From: Pseudisothecium myosuroides
Taxonomy: Eukaryota; Streptophyta; Bryopsida; Hypnales; Lembophyllaceae
Reading direction: 5' to 3'
NCBI GenBank assembly: GCA_951799445.1
Contig: OX637287.1
Location: 1,116,001 to 1,180,000 of the forward strand
DNA: 64,000 bases
A model generated the notes under the pieces. That model made no database searches. It was given only the letters and a program-made list of their open reading frames with translations, and had not been told where the DNA came from. Positions 24,587 to 34,561 of the stretch are shown here, piece by piece (positions within the stretch are counted from its first letter, which is position 1; every line of letters begins with the position of its first letter). A program made the translations under genes and the position numbers.

Positions 24587-26191
24587 TTAAGAGAACAAAT
24601 GTGCTCGCTCTGCAATACTGAATGCCCTTGCACGGCGTAGCACTACATTCCTTTCGACTTTAGGAGGGGTCACATAGTCATCCAAACTTACAATAATTTG
24701 CTCCACATCTTGAAAAACCTGACCATCAAGTGCCTCCAAGAATTCGCTCTCCTGACCATCATCCCCACCTTGCCCTCCATGTCTTCCTCCACCTCCATTT
24801 CTTCCCCCTCTGCCTCCACTTCTCCCCCCCGCTCCTCTGCCAAGTACATTTTGAGCTGACCTCCTTTCACCCTGCTGCTCACGGCCACGGCCACCCTCAT
24901 CTGACCCATACGCACACTCTTGCAGCGTTATCAGTACATTCCCTAGAATATTCTCCTTGCTGGGGACAAAGGCAGTTTCAACATCCAAAGTGGACTCCTC
25001 CAAAGCCTCCAATGTCAATTGTATCTGTGAAATGATAATATCTGACAAAATGGGTCGAAATGATAATAGTAGGTCCTCGACAGACGTTGGAGGTTGGATC
25101 CCATCGCTGTGCGTATTAAGCTCCTCCATGCAATGATCCCAAATAGTCCACGATAACAAACTCCCTGATAAGACACTCCCACCATCATACATAGCCCAAA
25201 ATGAAGGCGATAGCAACTCCGAAATTGGTTTTCGCAATCCAAATGCCAAGGGTGCAGGTGATGACGGGGATGAGGCCCCAGTCCTAGCATGAAAGTCCGT
25301 CTGTCCAGGTATGAAATAGAAAACTTCAAAAAAAAGACAGGCTAATGGACGTAAAGCCATGAAATATGAATGATGTGGACAAAGGAACAAGTACAGACAA
25401 AGAAATCACGCTTGCAACAAATGAGCTACTTAATGCCTGACAAATGTCCTAGAACGTTACACATCGTTATAAGACCTTATTATGAAGGCAATACATAATG
25501 ACTTCACACACGGAAGTACCGAACCTCACTTGAGGCATGATTGACGCTAATAATGCCCTTCCCTTGGTAAAACAACCTCAAACAAAATATGCTCTTACGC
25601 TGCAAAAACACCACACATCAATGGATAATGTTCAAGGCTTAAACAGGTACCAAGCATTTCTTCCCTCGCTCTTCAATATCTCACACTGACAAAAATAAGT
25701 GCTCCATCGCAAGTAGCAATCGCAAATCAAGATGGGGCTAACGATAAGACTTCACACAAGCACTTAAATTACAAACGAGTTTAGAGGTTTGCAAGCCGCA
25801 AGTGCCCTTCGCAGCGCTGGAAAGGTGGAAAGGCAGGGGCAACATCCACTATTAACACTAGAGTGCAAAGATACACACAATAAGCGATCTCAACTTTGAA
25901 CAAGAAGTAACTCACCATTTCTAAAACTTTCACAAGCACTGACAGTGTTTGAAAAGAAATATAAGCTGCCAATGGAGTGAATCGGAGTAGAATAGGGAAA
26001 AGAAATGCTTCTACAATCCGACTTGCTTTCCACTCTTCAATTGATCCTCTCTGTCTCAAAAAAACAGGAAGAGAATCAACACGTTTACAAATCAAATTGT
26101 AGAAGCTGAAGGGAAGAAAAGAAAAATTTGTGATTCGTGCAGTGTAAATCTTTCCTGTAGCAAGATGCACTTGAGGTCTCATCTGCCACAA
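24587..26191 (-). CDS. Hypothetical multi-exon gene (partial), function unknown
   Basis: At least two exon-like segments lie on the minus strand. One (about 25915-26090) encodes a well-formed hydrophobic stretch, SIEEWKASRIVEAFLFPILL, and ends at a strong donor (GTGAGTTAC at 25907-25915 on the complement). The other follows an acceptor-like ACCTGGACAG near 25300 and runs to a stop at 24587. It carries an acidic helical part (VEDLLLSFRPILSDI) and then a Gly/Arg-rich tract around 24770-24890. I do not recognise the family. The exons between and upstream of these segments are not resolved. Phase across the gap was not proven, so they may belong to different transcripts. Confidence 0.3.
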
Positions 26192-26855
26192 ATCGTGTCT
26201 TCTAGTATAGCACTGCCTAAACCTCTAATTCAGGAATGACACACTTTGACCTACTCAGCACAGCCTTTCACTTCGAGATCTTTGTTCAGAAAGAAGAATG
26301 AAAAATTGCAAGTGTTTTCAACTCTATAAGCACTAATCACTTGATCAATTTCGGAAAAATTACACTCAGGTTGTCTTCGAAACCATGAATGATTCTTTGC
26401 TTACGAAACGACAATGAGTTCACTCACATGTTCGTTTGTTCTTCAGCAAAAACTTTCAGCTATAAACCCTAAATCCTAAGAGTGTGTGAGCGCTAATTCT
26501 CTGGTGCAAACATGTATGTTACCAAATCAAGTCTCTGCGGCAAACATGCCTGAAGATGGACTTAAATTTAATTTCAACCAATTCAAAAACGGAACTAACA
26601 ATGTTGGAATCGGCAATCCGCAACTGCACGCTTCAAGACGAGGACGCACTCCAGAAACTCAGGCTTGACCATGCCTACATGATCCACGGTTAAACTCCAA
26701 AGCTCCACGCTCGATGACAATGACAGTACACAAGAAACACTTCCAGCACCCTTAGAAAAAGAAAGAACCGTACCCACGGTAGCAAAAACAATGAAATCTC
26801 CCGCAATGCCTCACAAAACAACAAAAAGAGTTTAGTGGCGCCAAACCCAAGCGCC

Positions 26856-27485
26856 TACAGTCAAACCTCGATAAGTGTTAGGGGTTGGGAGCATACTTTT
26901 AGTTAACACTTAGACACTAGTAACACATAACACTTATAGAGGGTGATGCCGATGATTTGTAACACTTATAAATCGATGAATTTGCAATACAAATGAAAAC
27001 TCTAACAACATATATTCTATGAATGAGTTCACAACACAAATAATAATTCTATAGCCTTCAGTCCCTTCTTATAATCCTGGCCGCCTTGCCTAGTTGCCTT
27101 TTATTTTGAAGTTTATAAACTTAAAAGTACACTTATCTTTTACTTTATGAGCTTAAAAATATATGATCTTTTAGTTTATGAACTTAAAAATACATCTACC
27201 TACTGTATCAGTTTGTTTCTAGAATGGACATCTAGAGTCACTTTGCAACTAGAAACTATTACTTTACCTCAAAATTATCTCCCCCCAAACGATGGCTCTT
27301 ACGAAAAGCCTTTTTTTGGAAACTTATCACTTACCGAGGTAAAATTAACAAAGTCGGGAGCACGACATTGTGTAACACTTAACACATAACACTTACTAGT
27401 CTTAATTTTAAAGGAGCGGAAATCTCCATAACACATATAGAGTTTTAACACTTATCGAGGTAACACTTATTGAGGTCTGACTGTA
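26856..27485. mobile_element. pogo/Emigrant-like MITE with TA target site
   Basis: The element spans 26858-27483 (626 bp), flanked by TA on both sides. The left end reads CAGTCAAACCTCGATAAGTG and the right end is its complement with a few changes. These termini resemble the pogo/Emigrant type of Tc1-mariner elements (CAGT-AAACCTC start, TA duplication). Several AACACTTA blocks recur inside. There is no transposase frame. It sits upstream of the hypothetical minus-strand gene. Confidence 0.8.
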
Positions 27486-28930
27486 ATTGCAAAGACAGTC
27501 ACACACCTCGGAAAAAAAAACCCGAAAGCGCGCAGAAGTTGCACAACCACTCACAGAAGCTCACAAACACGAAGAAATCACGGAAAATGTGGAGAAGAGG
27601 AAGTAGAGAGTGCCAAACCCTAGCGCCCCAACTCACGTTCTTTGAGGCGCCATACCTGGGTCTTCCTACTGATACTAGGGTCTTGTTATGTACTTGTATC
27701 CGGACCTTCTCATGTAGTCCTAATCTCAGAACTAGTCTCTCTCATACCCGACCCTGCATTGATATCCTTCACGAATAAGGAATAAGGTAAATCATGTACC
27801 CATACACAATCACTTAAGAGATTCATAGTAGATTTAAGGTGCAACAAATTTTTCCCCTTAGAAAGATTGAAAATATGTGGATTCCCAAATTTTTTGAATT
27901 TATTTCGAAAACTAAAGTTACTATGAATTTTGGGTACCCCAAAGTAGTCGGAGCCCATAGCCAATGTCCAGACTCTTCCAATTCTGATCATTGAAAAACA
28001 ACTTTTGTTCATTACTTCCTACTTTCTTGCTCACTTCTTTGGAACATGTGTCATAACCTTATTAGTCCCAACCTTAAAAAAGGAGAAAAAAACACATTCA
28101 AAGCTCCAGTTGAAAATAGTGTTCCTTATAGGTTGAGTATGGGTCAAGACTGGCAATGGGTACCTCTACCTTATTTAGTTTATTCATAGGAAAAAAAATT
28201 CAAAGAAGTTCATTTGCAAAGATGAATTCCAAAAGATTTCCTTTCTATAACTTCACTCTTTTTGTTATGAATTGCAGTCAATCTTTGAAGTTCATACCCA
28301 TTGATACCTAAAACCTTCCTCATGTGCAAATGTATGTACAAAGTATAGTGTCATCCTTTAATTTTTTAAGAGGGATTGGAAATTAATCCTTTACCCTATT
28401 TTCTTTCAATATGGACAAGTACTTGTGAAAATCATTCTTTCTTTACCGTGTGCATCATTGGCTTCTAAAATTGTGTAAACATTCAATTGTATAGTAAGTG
28501 CTAGAGAAGACATCCCATTTTTACCAAAAAATTCCGATGATTACTAGTTCCTTTGGCGTATTAAGTTGAAGGATGCTCTGACAACCATTGGATAGAAGAC
28601 ATTCTTGTTTTCCTTGCTAGTGACCATGGACATTAGTTCTTTTTTTTATTGTGTAACATAATCAATGTATTTCTATAATATAGAAAGTATACATTGCAGG
28701 TGAAACTATTGTTAGTGTATGATTTCTCCCCCAAGACTACCTTTGTAGATGAAGAAATGCACTTCCATTTTTTTGGTAAATTTCTTTGTTAGTAGTTGCC
28801 TAAAAAAGGCAACATTATCTCAGGAGTTACCTTTTAATTTCATAGTTTTGTATACCACCATTGGAATCACACATGTCAAACCGTCGAATTCTATATGTCT
28901 AAAACAATGAACACTGAACGTTGACCATGT
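27486..28930. other. Intergenic DNA, nothing recognised
   Basis: I find no gene, domain or bounded repeat in this stretch. Confidence 0.4.
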
Positions 28931-29190
28931 ACAGTGCAAGATTTTTGCATTTAACTCCTAGATGTATTTGAATATGTTTTCACAAAAAATTCTCCAACTT
29001 GCCTTTTCTAGTATAAATTTCCAATTTAAAAAAAAATGGACACATGTCACCCTAGGATCTTGTAGTAAAACCAGGCATTCGCACTTCAATTTGTCACATT
29101 TGTGTGAAAAGATGACCATGTTGGTGATCAACTTCATTTTTTTTAATCTTATATTTCTTCATATTAGCCTTTTATTCTTTCAAAGCTAAA
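28930..29190. repeat. Diverged fragment related to TTAA-family copy 5
   Basis: The order of blocks (AACTCCTAGA, GGACACATGT, ATCTTGTAGT, AAAACCAGGCA, GTCACATTTGT) matches the left part of the element at 50753-52816. The ends are lost. Confidence 0.45.
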
Positions 29191-31365
29191 TATTTCCACC
29201 TCAATTGCTAATACATTTAGACTGAAGTATAAAAGCAATTATCATGTCATAAAAATTTGTGTGAGTCTTATGATATGTAGGGAATCTAAAATGAATGTAT
29301 ATTTTTGGGACCTTCTTCAATTTATATATTTATGTCAAAGAATGGATGTATGGATAATATAAATATCAAAGATTGAACGCAATATGTCCTTTTGTAAAAC
29401 TCGAAACATACATTAACAATATTAAGGGTTTAGGGAACCCAGGTGGGTGGGAGGGACATCCCTATACAGGGCTCTTTCTAAAAATTTCCAAACTAATCAT
29501 AGCTTTACATGACTAATAAATTCCAAACATCAATTGATAAGATAGGCACTTGTACCAGTAAAGCCATCAAATCACCAGAGCCATAAATTAGTCAAAGAAA
29601 TTATAGACATTACATGGCTAAATAATTTCCAGACTAACAATTGATAGAATAAGAATTTGTTCGAATAGGCCATCTATCAAAAGAACTCATAAATAACCAA
29701 GAAATCATAGACCAAATAAAACTAATGATTTCAAAAGATAATAGGGGCTTTCTTCGAAATAAGCCATCAAATCTAGTACTACCATCAAATCAACTCCAAA
29801 TCTTAGAGTATCATTATAAAAATATTTCCAAAACATCACATAAAGATCACATCAGATCAATACATGGTAAAAATCCTATCAATAGGAAGTCAAGTAATTA
29901 GCAAGCCACGTATTCATGTTATATGCTAAATCATGTACACAACATGATTTAGTAATCCAACAAAAACCAAGTTGTCATCTTCTTGAAGTAAGCTTTGTCT
30001 TGGTTGAAATTAACCTAAGAGGCTGTGAACCTCACCTGTCCCCATGACAAACCAAACATCAAGATGTTAGTAAGTCGTAGACAAGGTGTCTACAGTTCAC
30101 AACAACGTGTTATAGCAATCACAAAGGAAAAATCAGCCCACAAAATATAAACCTTCAAAGAAAGAATGAATTGACAACAAATCACAGTCTATGCATCATA
30201 GAAAACTTGTGAAGATGCCATTGCTAACCCACACTCCACACACGCAATCACTTCCAAAACCCCAAGAGAGGCAGCCAACCGAAACAAATTGTGAAGGCCT
30301 CAAGTAAGGGTGTGTCCTTGGTTTATAAGTGAGCCATGGCATGGTCAAGCCATGGCTAAGATTAGTCCATGCCTTGGATATCAAGGAAGTGTGCTTTGCA
30401 TGCCCAGAAAAAGAAGGGTCAAGTCAACAAGACTTGTCTTCCAAGGCTTCCAAAAATAGAGAATTCAAACCCCCACAATCACATGGGTGATTTTAGACCA
30501 ATCAAATCAATTAAGGACCACTCATGAGTGTGCTGGCATGGTACATCCAGTGGCATGTGACACATGTTTAAATTGACAACCAATAGAAGCAAAGAAGCAT
30601 GGTCAAGTCAAATCCTCATGTACCATGCTTCAATCAATATGGAAGGTTCTAAATTTTCACCCCCCATGCTTAGTACAAAAGAGAGTCTCCTCTATTCCAA
30701 GGAGGCTAAGTTGCAAAAAATTTAACAATTTGGAAATTAAAGATTGCACTTAGTTTAGGGGAGGCTTGAAGGGAAGAAAGACAAAAAAAATGGTCCTTCA
30801 TCCATCATTGGATCCAAAGATGCAATGTTGTTAAAGTATAAGCAAGGAGCAAAGAACATTGAGCAACGAGTGGTGAGTGGTGAGCATTTCTAGAAAAATT
30901 TGTGAAATTTAAAAAAAAATTAAATATAAGAATGATGCTAGGTATATCCATGGTTTAGGGTAAAAATATATGACTATAGGTGAATCTAAAAAGGATGAAT
31001 GGGAATGAACAAATTTGGATGAATTTTTTATAGTTGACTTTCTTGGATGAAATGCATTTGTTGTTCATTCATTTGCATTAGATGATGGATGATTGTTGAA
31101 TGGGACTAAGAACTCAATTATTTAAGATAGAAGGGACATCCAAGTACCTTAAATTGAAGGTAGATAGACTTTGGAAAACTAGGGAATTATATTCATATAA
31201 CATTATAAAACCATTATACAAACAACATTATAACATTATTTTGAGGAAGGTACCACTTTTAATTAAAATACATAATTCCTTTCAATCCATAGATATCCCA
31301 ATTACTAGCTCTGAGCTAAAATCTTGAATTTTTCACATTATATATGGAACCTCAATTGTATGCGT
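29191..31365. other. AT-rich intergenic DNA
   Basis: No gene or bounded repeat is recognised. A GTGGGTGGGAGGGACATCCC block near 29445 is the only compositional anomaly. Confidence 0.4.
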
Positions 31366-31367
31366 TG

Positions 31368-32276
31368 ATTCCTGAAGTCCCAAAGTCCCTAAAGAGGGAT
31401 TCTTGAGATTTAGGATAGGCTTGTATGACTCCAATTCTTAACATGATTTTTTGAAATTTTGTTTGGAGATAGAAAATCAAGTTGGCTTTCTAGGAATATA
31501 ATTCTTATTTCAATCGTTGCCTAGGAGAAAAAATTATGCCATTCTAAGTCCAAAATGTAATTTGAAGGGCAACACCAAAAAAATCACAAAAAGTTAATTT
31601 TTTTTAAATTTCAATATTTTTCTCAAAGATTATATTTTTGTCTAGTATGTGTAAAGCTTAAGGTCTTCTATTTGGACTAGTGTAAGTTGGGAAAGTAAGA
31701 GACAATCTTGTTTTCTGGGCAATCAAATCATCTTCTTGAAAAAATAACTTATAGAATTCATTTTTGAAAAATCATTAGACAGGGTTAAGTTTGCTTGCTA
31801 GAATAATCTCACTATTGGGATTATTGTATTTCAATTTCATTTTAGAGACATTAACAATTTAGTTTCTTGTTCAATCTTGAATGTCATTCTACTTAACAAA
31901 TTTTAATGAGTGAAAATCAAGTGTTTTTTTTTGAAAAGTTTTATCCTAGATTTTCAACTCAATTCTTCAATATAAAAAACTAGAAATTGAAAATTAGTAG
32001 TGCAAAAAATTTAAGTTAAGAAAATTGAAAGTCAAAGAATGTAATCAAGTTTGGTAACAAAAAACTTGCTTTCTTCATTGTAAATGCAAATATCTTTCAA
32101 TCTATAAAACCTAAGTTTTTGAAATTTCTTCCATATTTTTATAATAGTCTAGTGCAAATGTGCAATATAGTTAGTTATGGAAAAAAAATTAAAAACGTTT
32201 TTGCTCTTTAAAATAGAAGTGGCAATCTTGAGTTTTTTTTATAAAAAAATAAGGCCTTGGGACTTTAGAGATTAAG
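31368..32276 (-). mobile_element. TTAA-family MITE-like repeat, copy 3 (degenerate)
   Basis: A minus-strand member of the TTAA family. Its right boundary, GGACTTTAGAGATTAA, and left boundary, TTGATTCCTGAAG, are decayed versions of the family ends. Interior blocks match the other copies in reverse. It lies just before the chromovirus. Confidence 0.6.
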
Positions 32277-32462
32277 CCACCACTACAAATGTATAAAATT
32301 TACCTCACATACAAATCCAACATTCAAGTAAGCTTTTCAAAAGAATATAAGAAGATGAATGGTAGAACAATCTCTTCATAAAAAAAGGTAGTTTTTTATA
32401 AAAGAAATAAAGATTCAAGGATCCTTGATTCCTTGAGGGAGTAGCATATTTATGTGACAAGG

Positions 32463-32719
32463 TGTTACGAACCCGTTCGTAACAAGGGAACGGTTGTAAC
32501 GGTTAGGGTTAGTTGGCCTCTCCCTTCCCTTTAATAGTCAAGTGAGGAGGCTTGTTCCTCACTTGACATTTTGTGTAATGAAGATAATATGATTTTGGAT
32601 ACAATGTGTAAGTGTGATTCTCATTGTCATTATTGTAACTTGGTGGTGATTTAGTGTTGGTTTGCTTTGAATGCAATCTAAGTAGAGCATCGACTTCTTG
32701 GTCAAGCCGATCTGTAACA
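32463..32719 (+). repeat. 5' LTR of chromovirus
   Basis: It is 257 bp with TGTTAC/GTAACA termini. It contains a perfect 12-bp hairpin (32537-32548 with 32556-32567, 7-base loop) and a TATA-like TTTAAT at 32530-32535. If that is the TATA box, transcription should start near 32561. Confidence 0.95.
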
Positions 32720-32732
32720 TAATGTCAAGTCA
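32720..32732 (+). promoter_or_regulatory. Putative self-priming primer binding site
   Basis: One base after the LTR, AATGTCAAGT (32721-32730) is exactly complementary to ACTTGACATT at 32561-32570, the predicted start of the element's RNA. No TGG-starting tRNA-type site occurs in the next 50 bases. The arrangement is like that of Tf1-type elements, which prime with their own 5' RNA end. Confidence 0.55.
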
Positions 32733-32852
32733 TGCAAAGTCCATGCTCTAATTCGGATTCCCACGTTGAAGGTGCATTGATGGCTTTGGACAACGGCCGT
32801 TATCATGAGAGATTTTGTAGGATTATTTAATTCGGAACCCTAATCTCCTTCG

Positions 32853-33932
32853 ATGGATCAAGTACCACCGGTGATCCAACCGGGGGAAGAATTGATGCCG
32901 GATGGGATGGGGTCGGAGTGGGCGGCCTTCATCCAACAACAAATCCAAAGTGTGTTCCAAGCCACACTTCCTCAATTGATACAAGAGATTTCGAGTCGAG
33001 CAGCGCAAGGACCACGACCGGTGGTCTCTCCCGTCTCCAATAGCGGAAGGGTGTTAGGAGGGAGGTGTGCGGAATCCAATGTGGAACTCAAAGAATCGAA
33101 GGTAGCGGAACCGGAAAAATTTTCCGGAAAGAAGGGAAATGAAGTTTACCGGTGGTTTGCACAACTCCGTCTTGTATTTCGAGGTAAACCGCGCACTTAT
33201 AGCTCTGATGCAGATAAGGTAGCTTATGCGCTTTCGTATATGACTGGAGCGGCACAAAATTGGGCTATGCCTCTTCTTCAAGCTTTGGACGAGGAGCGTG
33301 ATCACGAGTTATTGGGCGATTACCAAGCTTTTCGGGAGTCCGTGATTTCCGTATATGGGGATATTGACCGTCGGAGCAATGCGGAGGATCGCATTGGGAA
33401 GCTTCGACAAACTGGGTCCGTCGCAAATTATATTTCTATGTTTAATGAATGCGCGGCGCTACTCGATTGGAATGAATCCAGTTTGGTAGCTCGCTTTCGT
33501 GGAGGACTCAAGGATGATTCGGTGGCGACGGCGGAGACTCAACTACGCCGGCTACAAGATTGGATGGCAATGTCATCCCGAATCGATGAGAGATTATGGG
33601 GTCAGCGTCAAAATTGTCGTTCACCTTTTGAGACTTCAAGTTTCCGCTCCCCAACAACTTTGCCACGAGATGCACTGGGGAAGGTACAATCTAACTCGAA
33701 TACCTCCGGGCCGGTGCCGATGGAGCTTGGAGCGGTGCGTACTCCTTCTACAGCCTTGGCAAAAACGGAGGTGGAACGGCAAGAATATCAACGCCAAGGA
33801 CGTTGTTGGGGTTGCGGTGGAGTAGGTCATATTCGATCGCGTTGCCCCACGAATCCCTCAAAGCCCTTGTCGATCTCTGCCACCATTGAAGCGGAAGGCA
33901 CCTCTTCGGGAAAAGAGAAAGCCCGGGACTGA
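32853..33932 (+). CDS. gag: Chromovirus Gag
   Basis: This 359-residue structural protein would form the virus-like particle and bind element RNA. The central part has the retrotransposon Gag pattern (VYRWFAQLRLVF through MTGAAQNWA). A zinc knuckle, C-x2-C-x4-H-x4-C (CWGCGGVGHIRSRC), lies at residues 318-331. The start is the first ATG of the frame, 133 bases after the LTR. The stop at 33930-33932 lies 16 bases after a -1 frameshift heptamer, so Gag is probably made alone most of the time and as Gag-Pol occasionally. Confidence 0.9.
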   Translation: MDQVPPVIQPGEELMPDGMGSEWAAFIQQQIQSVFQATLPQLIQEISSRAAQGPRPVVSPVSNSGRVLGGRCAESNVELKESKVAEPEKFSGKKGNEVYRWFAQLRLVFRGKPRTYSSDADKVAYALSYMTGAAQNWAMPLLQALDEERDHELLGDYQAFRESVISVYGDIDRRSNAEDRIGKLRQTGSVANYISMFNECAALLDWNESSLVARFRGGLKDDSVATAETQLRRLQDWMAMSSRIDERLWGQRQNCRSPFETSSFRSPTTLPRDALGKVQSNSNTSGPVPMELGAVRTPSTALAKTEVERQEYQRQGRCWGCGGVGHIRSRCPTNPSKPLSISATIEAEGTSSGKEKARD

Positions 33933-33955
33933 AGGAAAATTTTCAGTACTCGGGC
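33908..33955 (+). promoter_or_regulatory. Predicted -1 ribosomal frameshift site (gag to pol)
   Basis: In the gag frame the heptamer G GGA AAA lies at 33908-33914, matching the X XXY YYZ rule exactly. A six-base spacer follows, then a stem GCCCG (33921-33925) with CGGGC (33951-33955). A nested pair CTGAA/TTCAG lies inside it. Slipping back one base enters the frame that runs open through protease. Pol has no ATG of its own near its beginning. Confidence 0.7.
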
Positions 33956-34561
33956 ACTGTACAAATTGCCGCTGCCATCATCCACAAGACACCCACGCTG
34001 GACGCAACAAGGAAGGTGGGCAATATAGTGGAGCGGCCTCTTGAGTCGGCCGCTTGGGAGAATTTACAATGGAGTAACATATGGTCGAATACGGATGTCG
34101 AGGTTTCGAAGGAGGTAAATTGCGGATTAGATCCGTTGTGCTTACGTGCCACTATTGACCCTAGTGCACATGTGACGTTGGATGCACAGCTCAATTCCGT
34201 CCCAGGTCTCACGTTAGTGGATTCGGGAGCCACAGGAATATTCATGCATCTCAAGTTTGCGGAACAATGTAATGCGGAGCTGCAACTAAAGCTGGTGCCG
34301 CGTGAAGTTAGGGTGATTGATGGCCGAATGATCAGCTCCGGGCTTATAACCCACGAGGCTATTGTGGAGGTTATCATTGGAGATCATCGTGAAAGATTGG
34401 TAGCAGATGTCACGAATACAGGCAAGTATCCATGCATTTTAGGCATTCCATGGTTAATCCGTCATGACCCGACTATTCGGTGGTCTCAACGAAGTGTGGT
34501 ATTTGATTCCCCATATTGTCAGGCTTGGTGCATGGGGCATGGGGTGCAAGGAGAAAAATGA
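33914..34561 (+). CDS. pol: Chromovirus protease part of Pol
   Basis: This is the -1 frame relative to gag and is open from the frameshift heptamer to TGA at 34559-34561. The aspartic protease active site is in LVDSGATG (about 34217-34240), with an ILGIPWLI block downstream as the family's second signature. The protease cleaves the Gag-Pol polyprotein. The frame overlaps the last codons of gag. Translation probably does not start inside it; a GTG at 34016 exists but is not needed if frameshifting supplies the protein. Confidence 0.8.
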   Translation, partial: RESPGLKENFQYSGTVQIAAAIIHKTPTLDATRKVGNIVERPLESAAWENLQWSNIWSNTDVEVSKEVNCGLDPLCLRATIDPSAHVTLDAQLNSVPGLTLVDSGATGIFMHLKFAEQCNAELQLKLVPREVRVIDGRMISSGLITHEAIVEVIIGDHRERLVADVTNTGKYPCILGIPWLIRHDPTIRWSQRSVVFDSPYCQAWCMGHGVQGEK

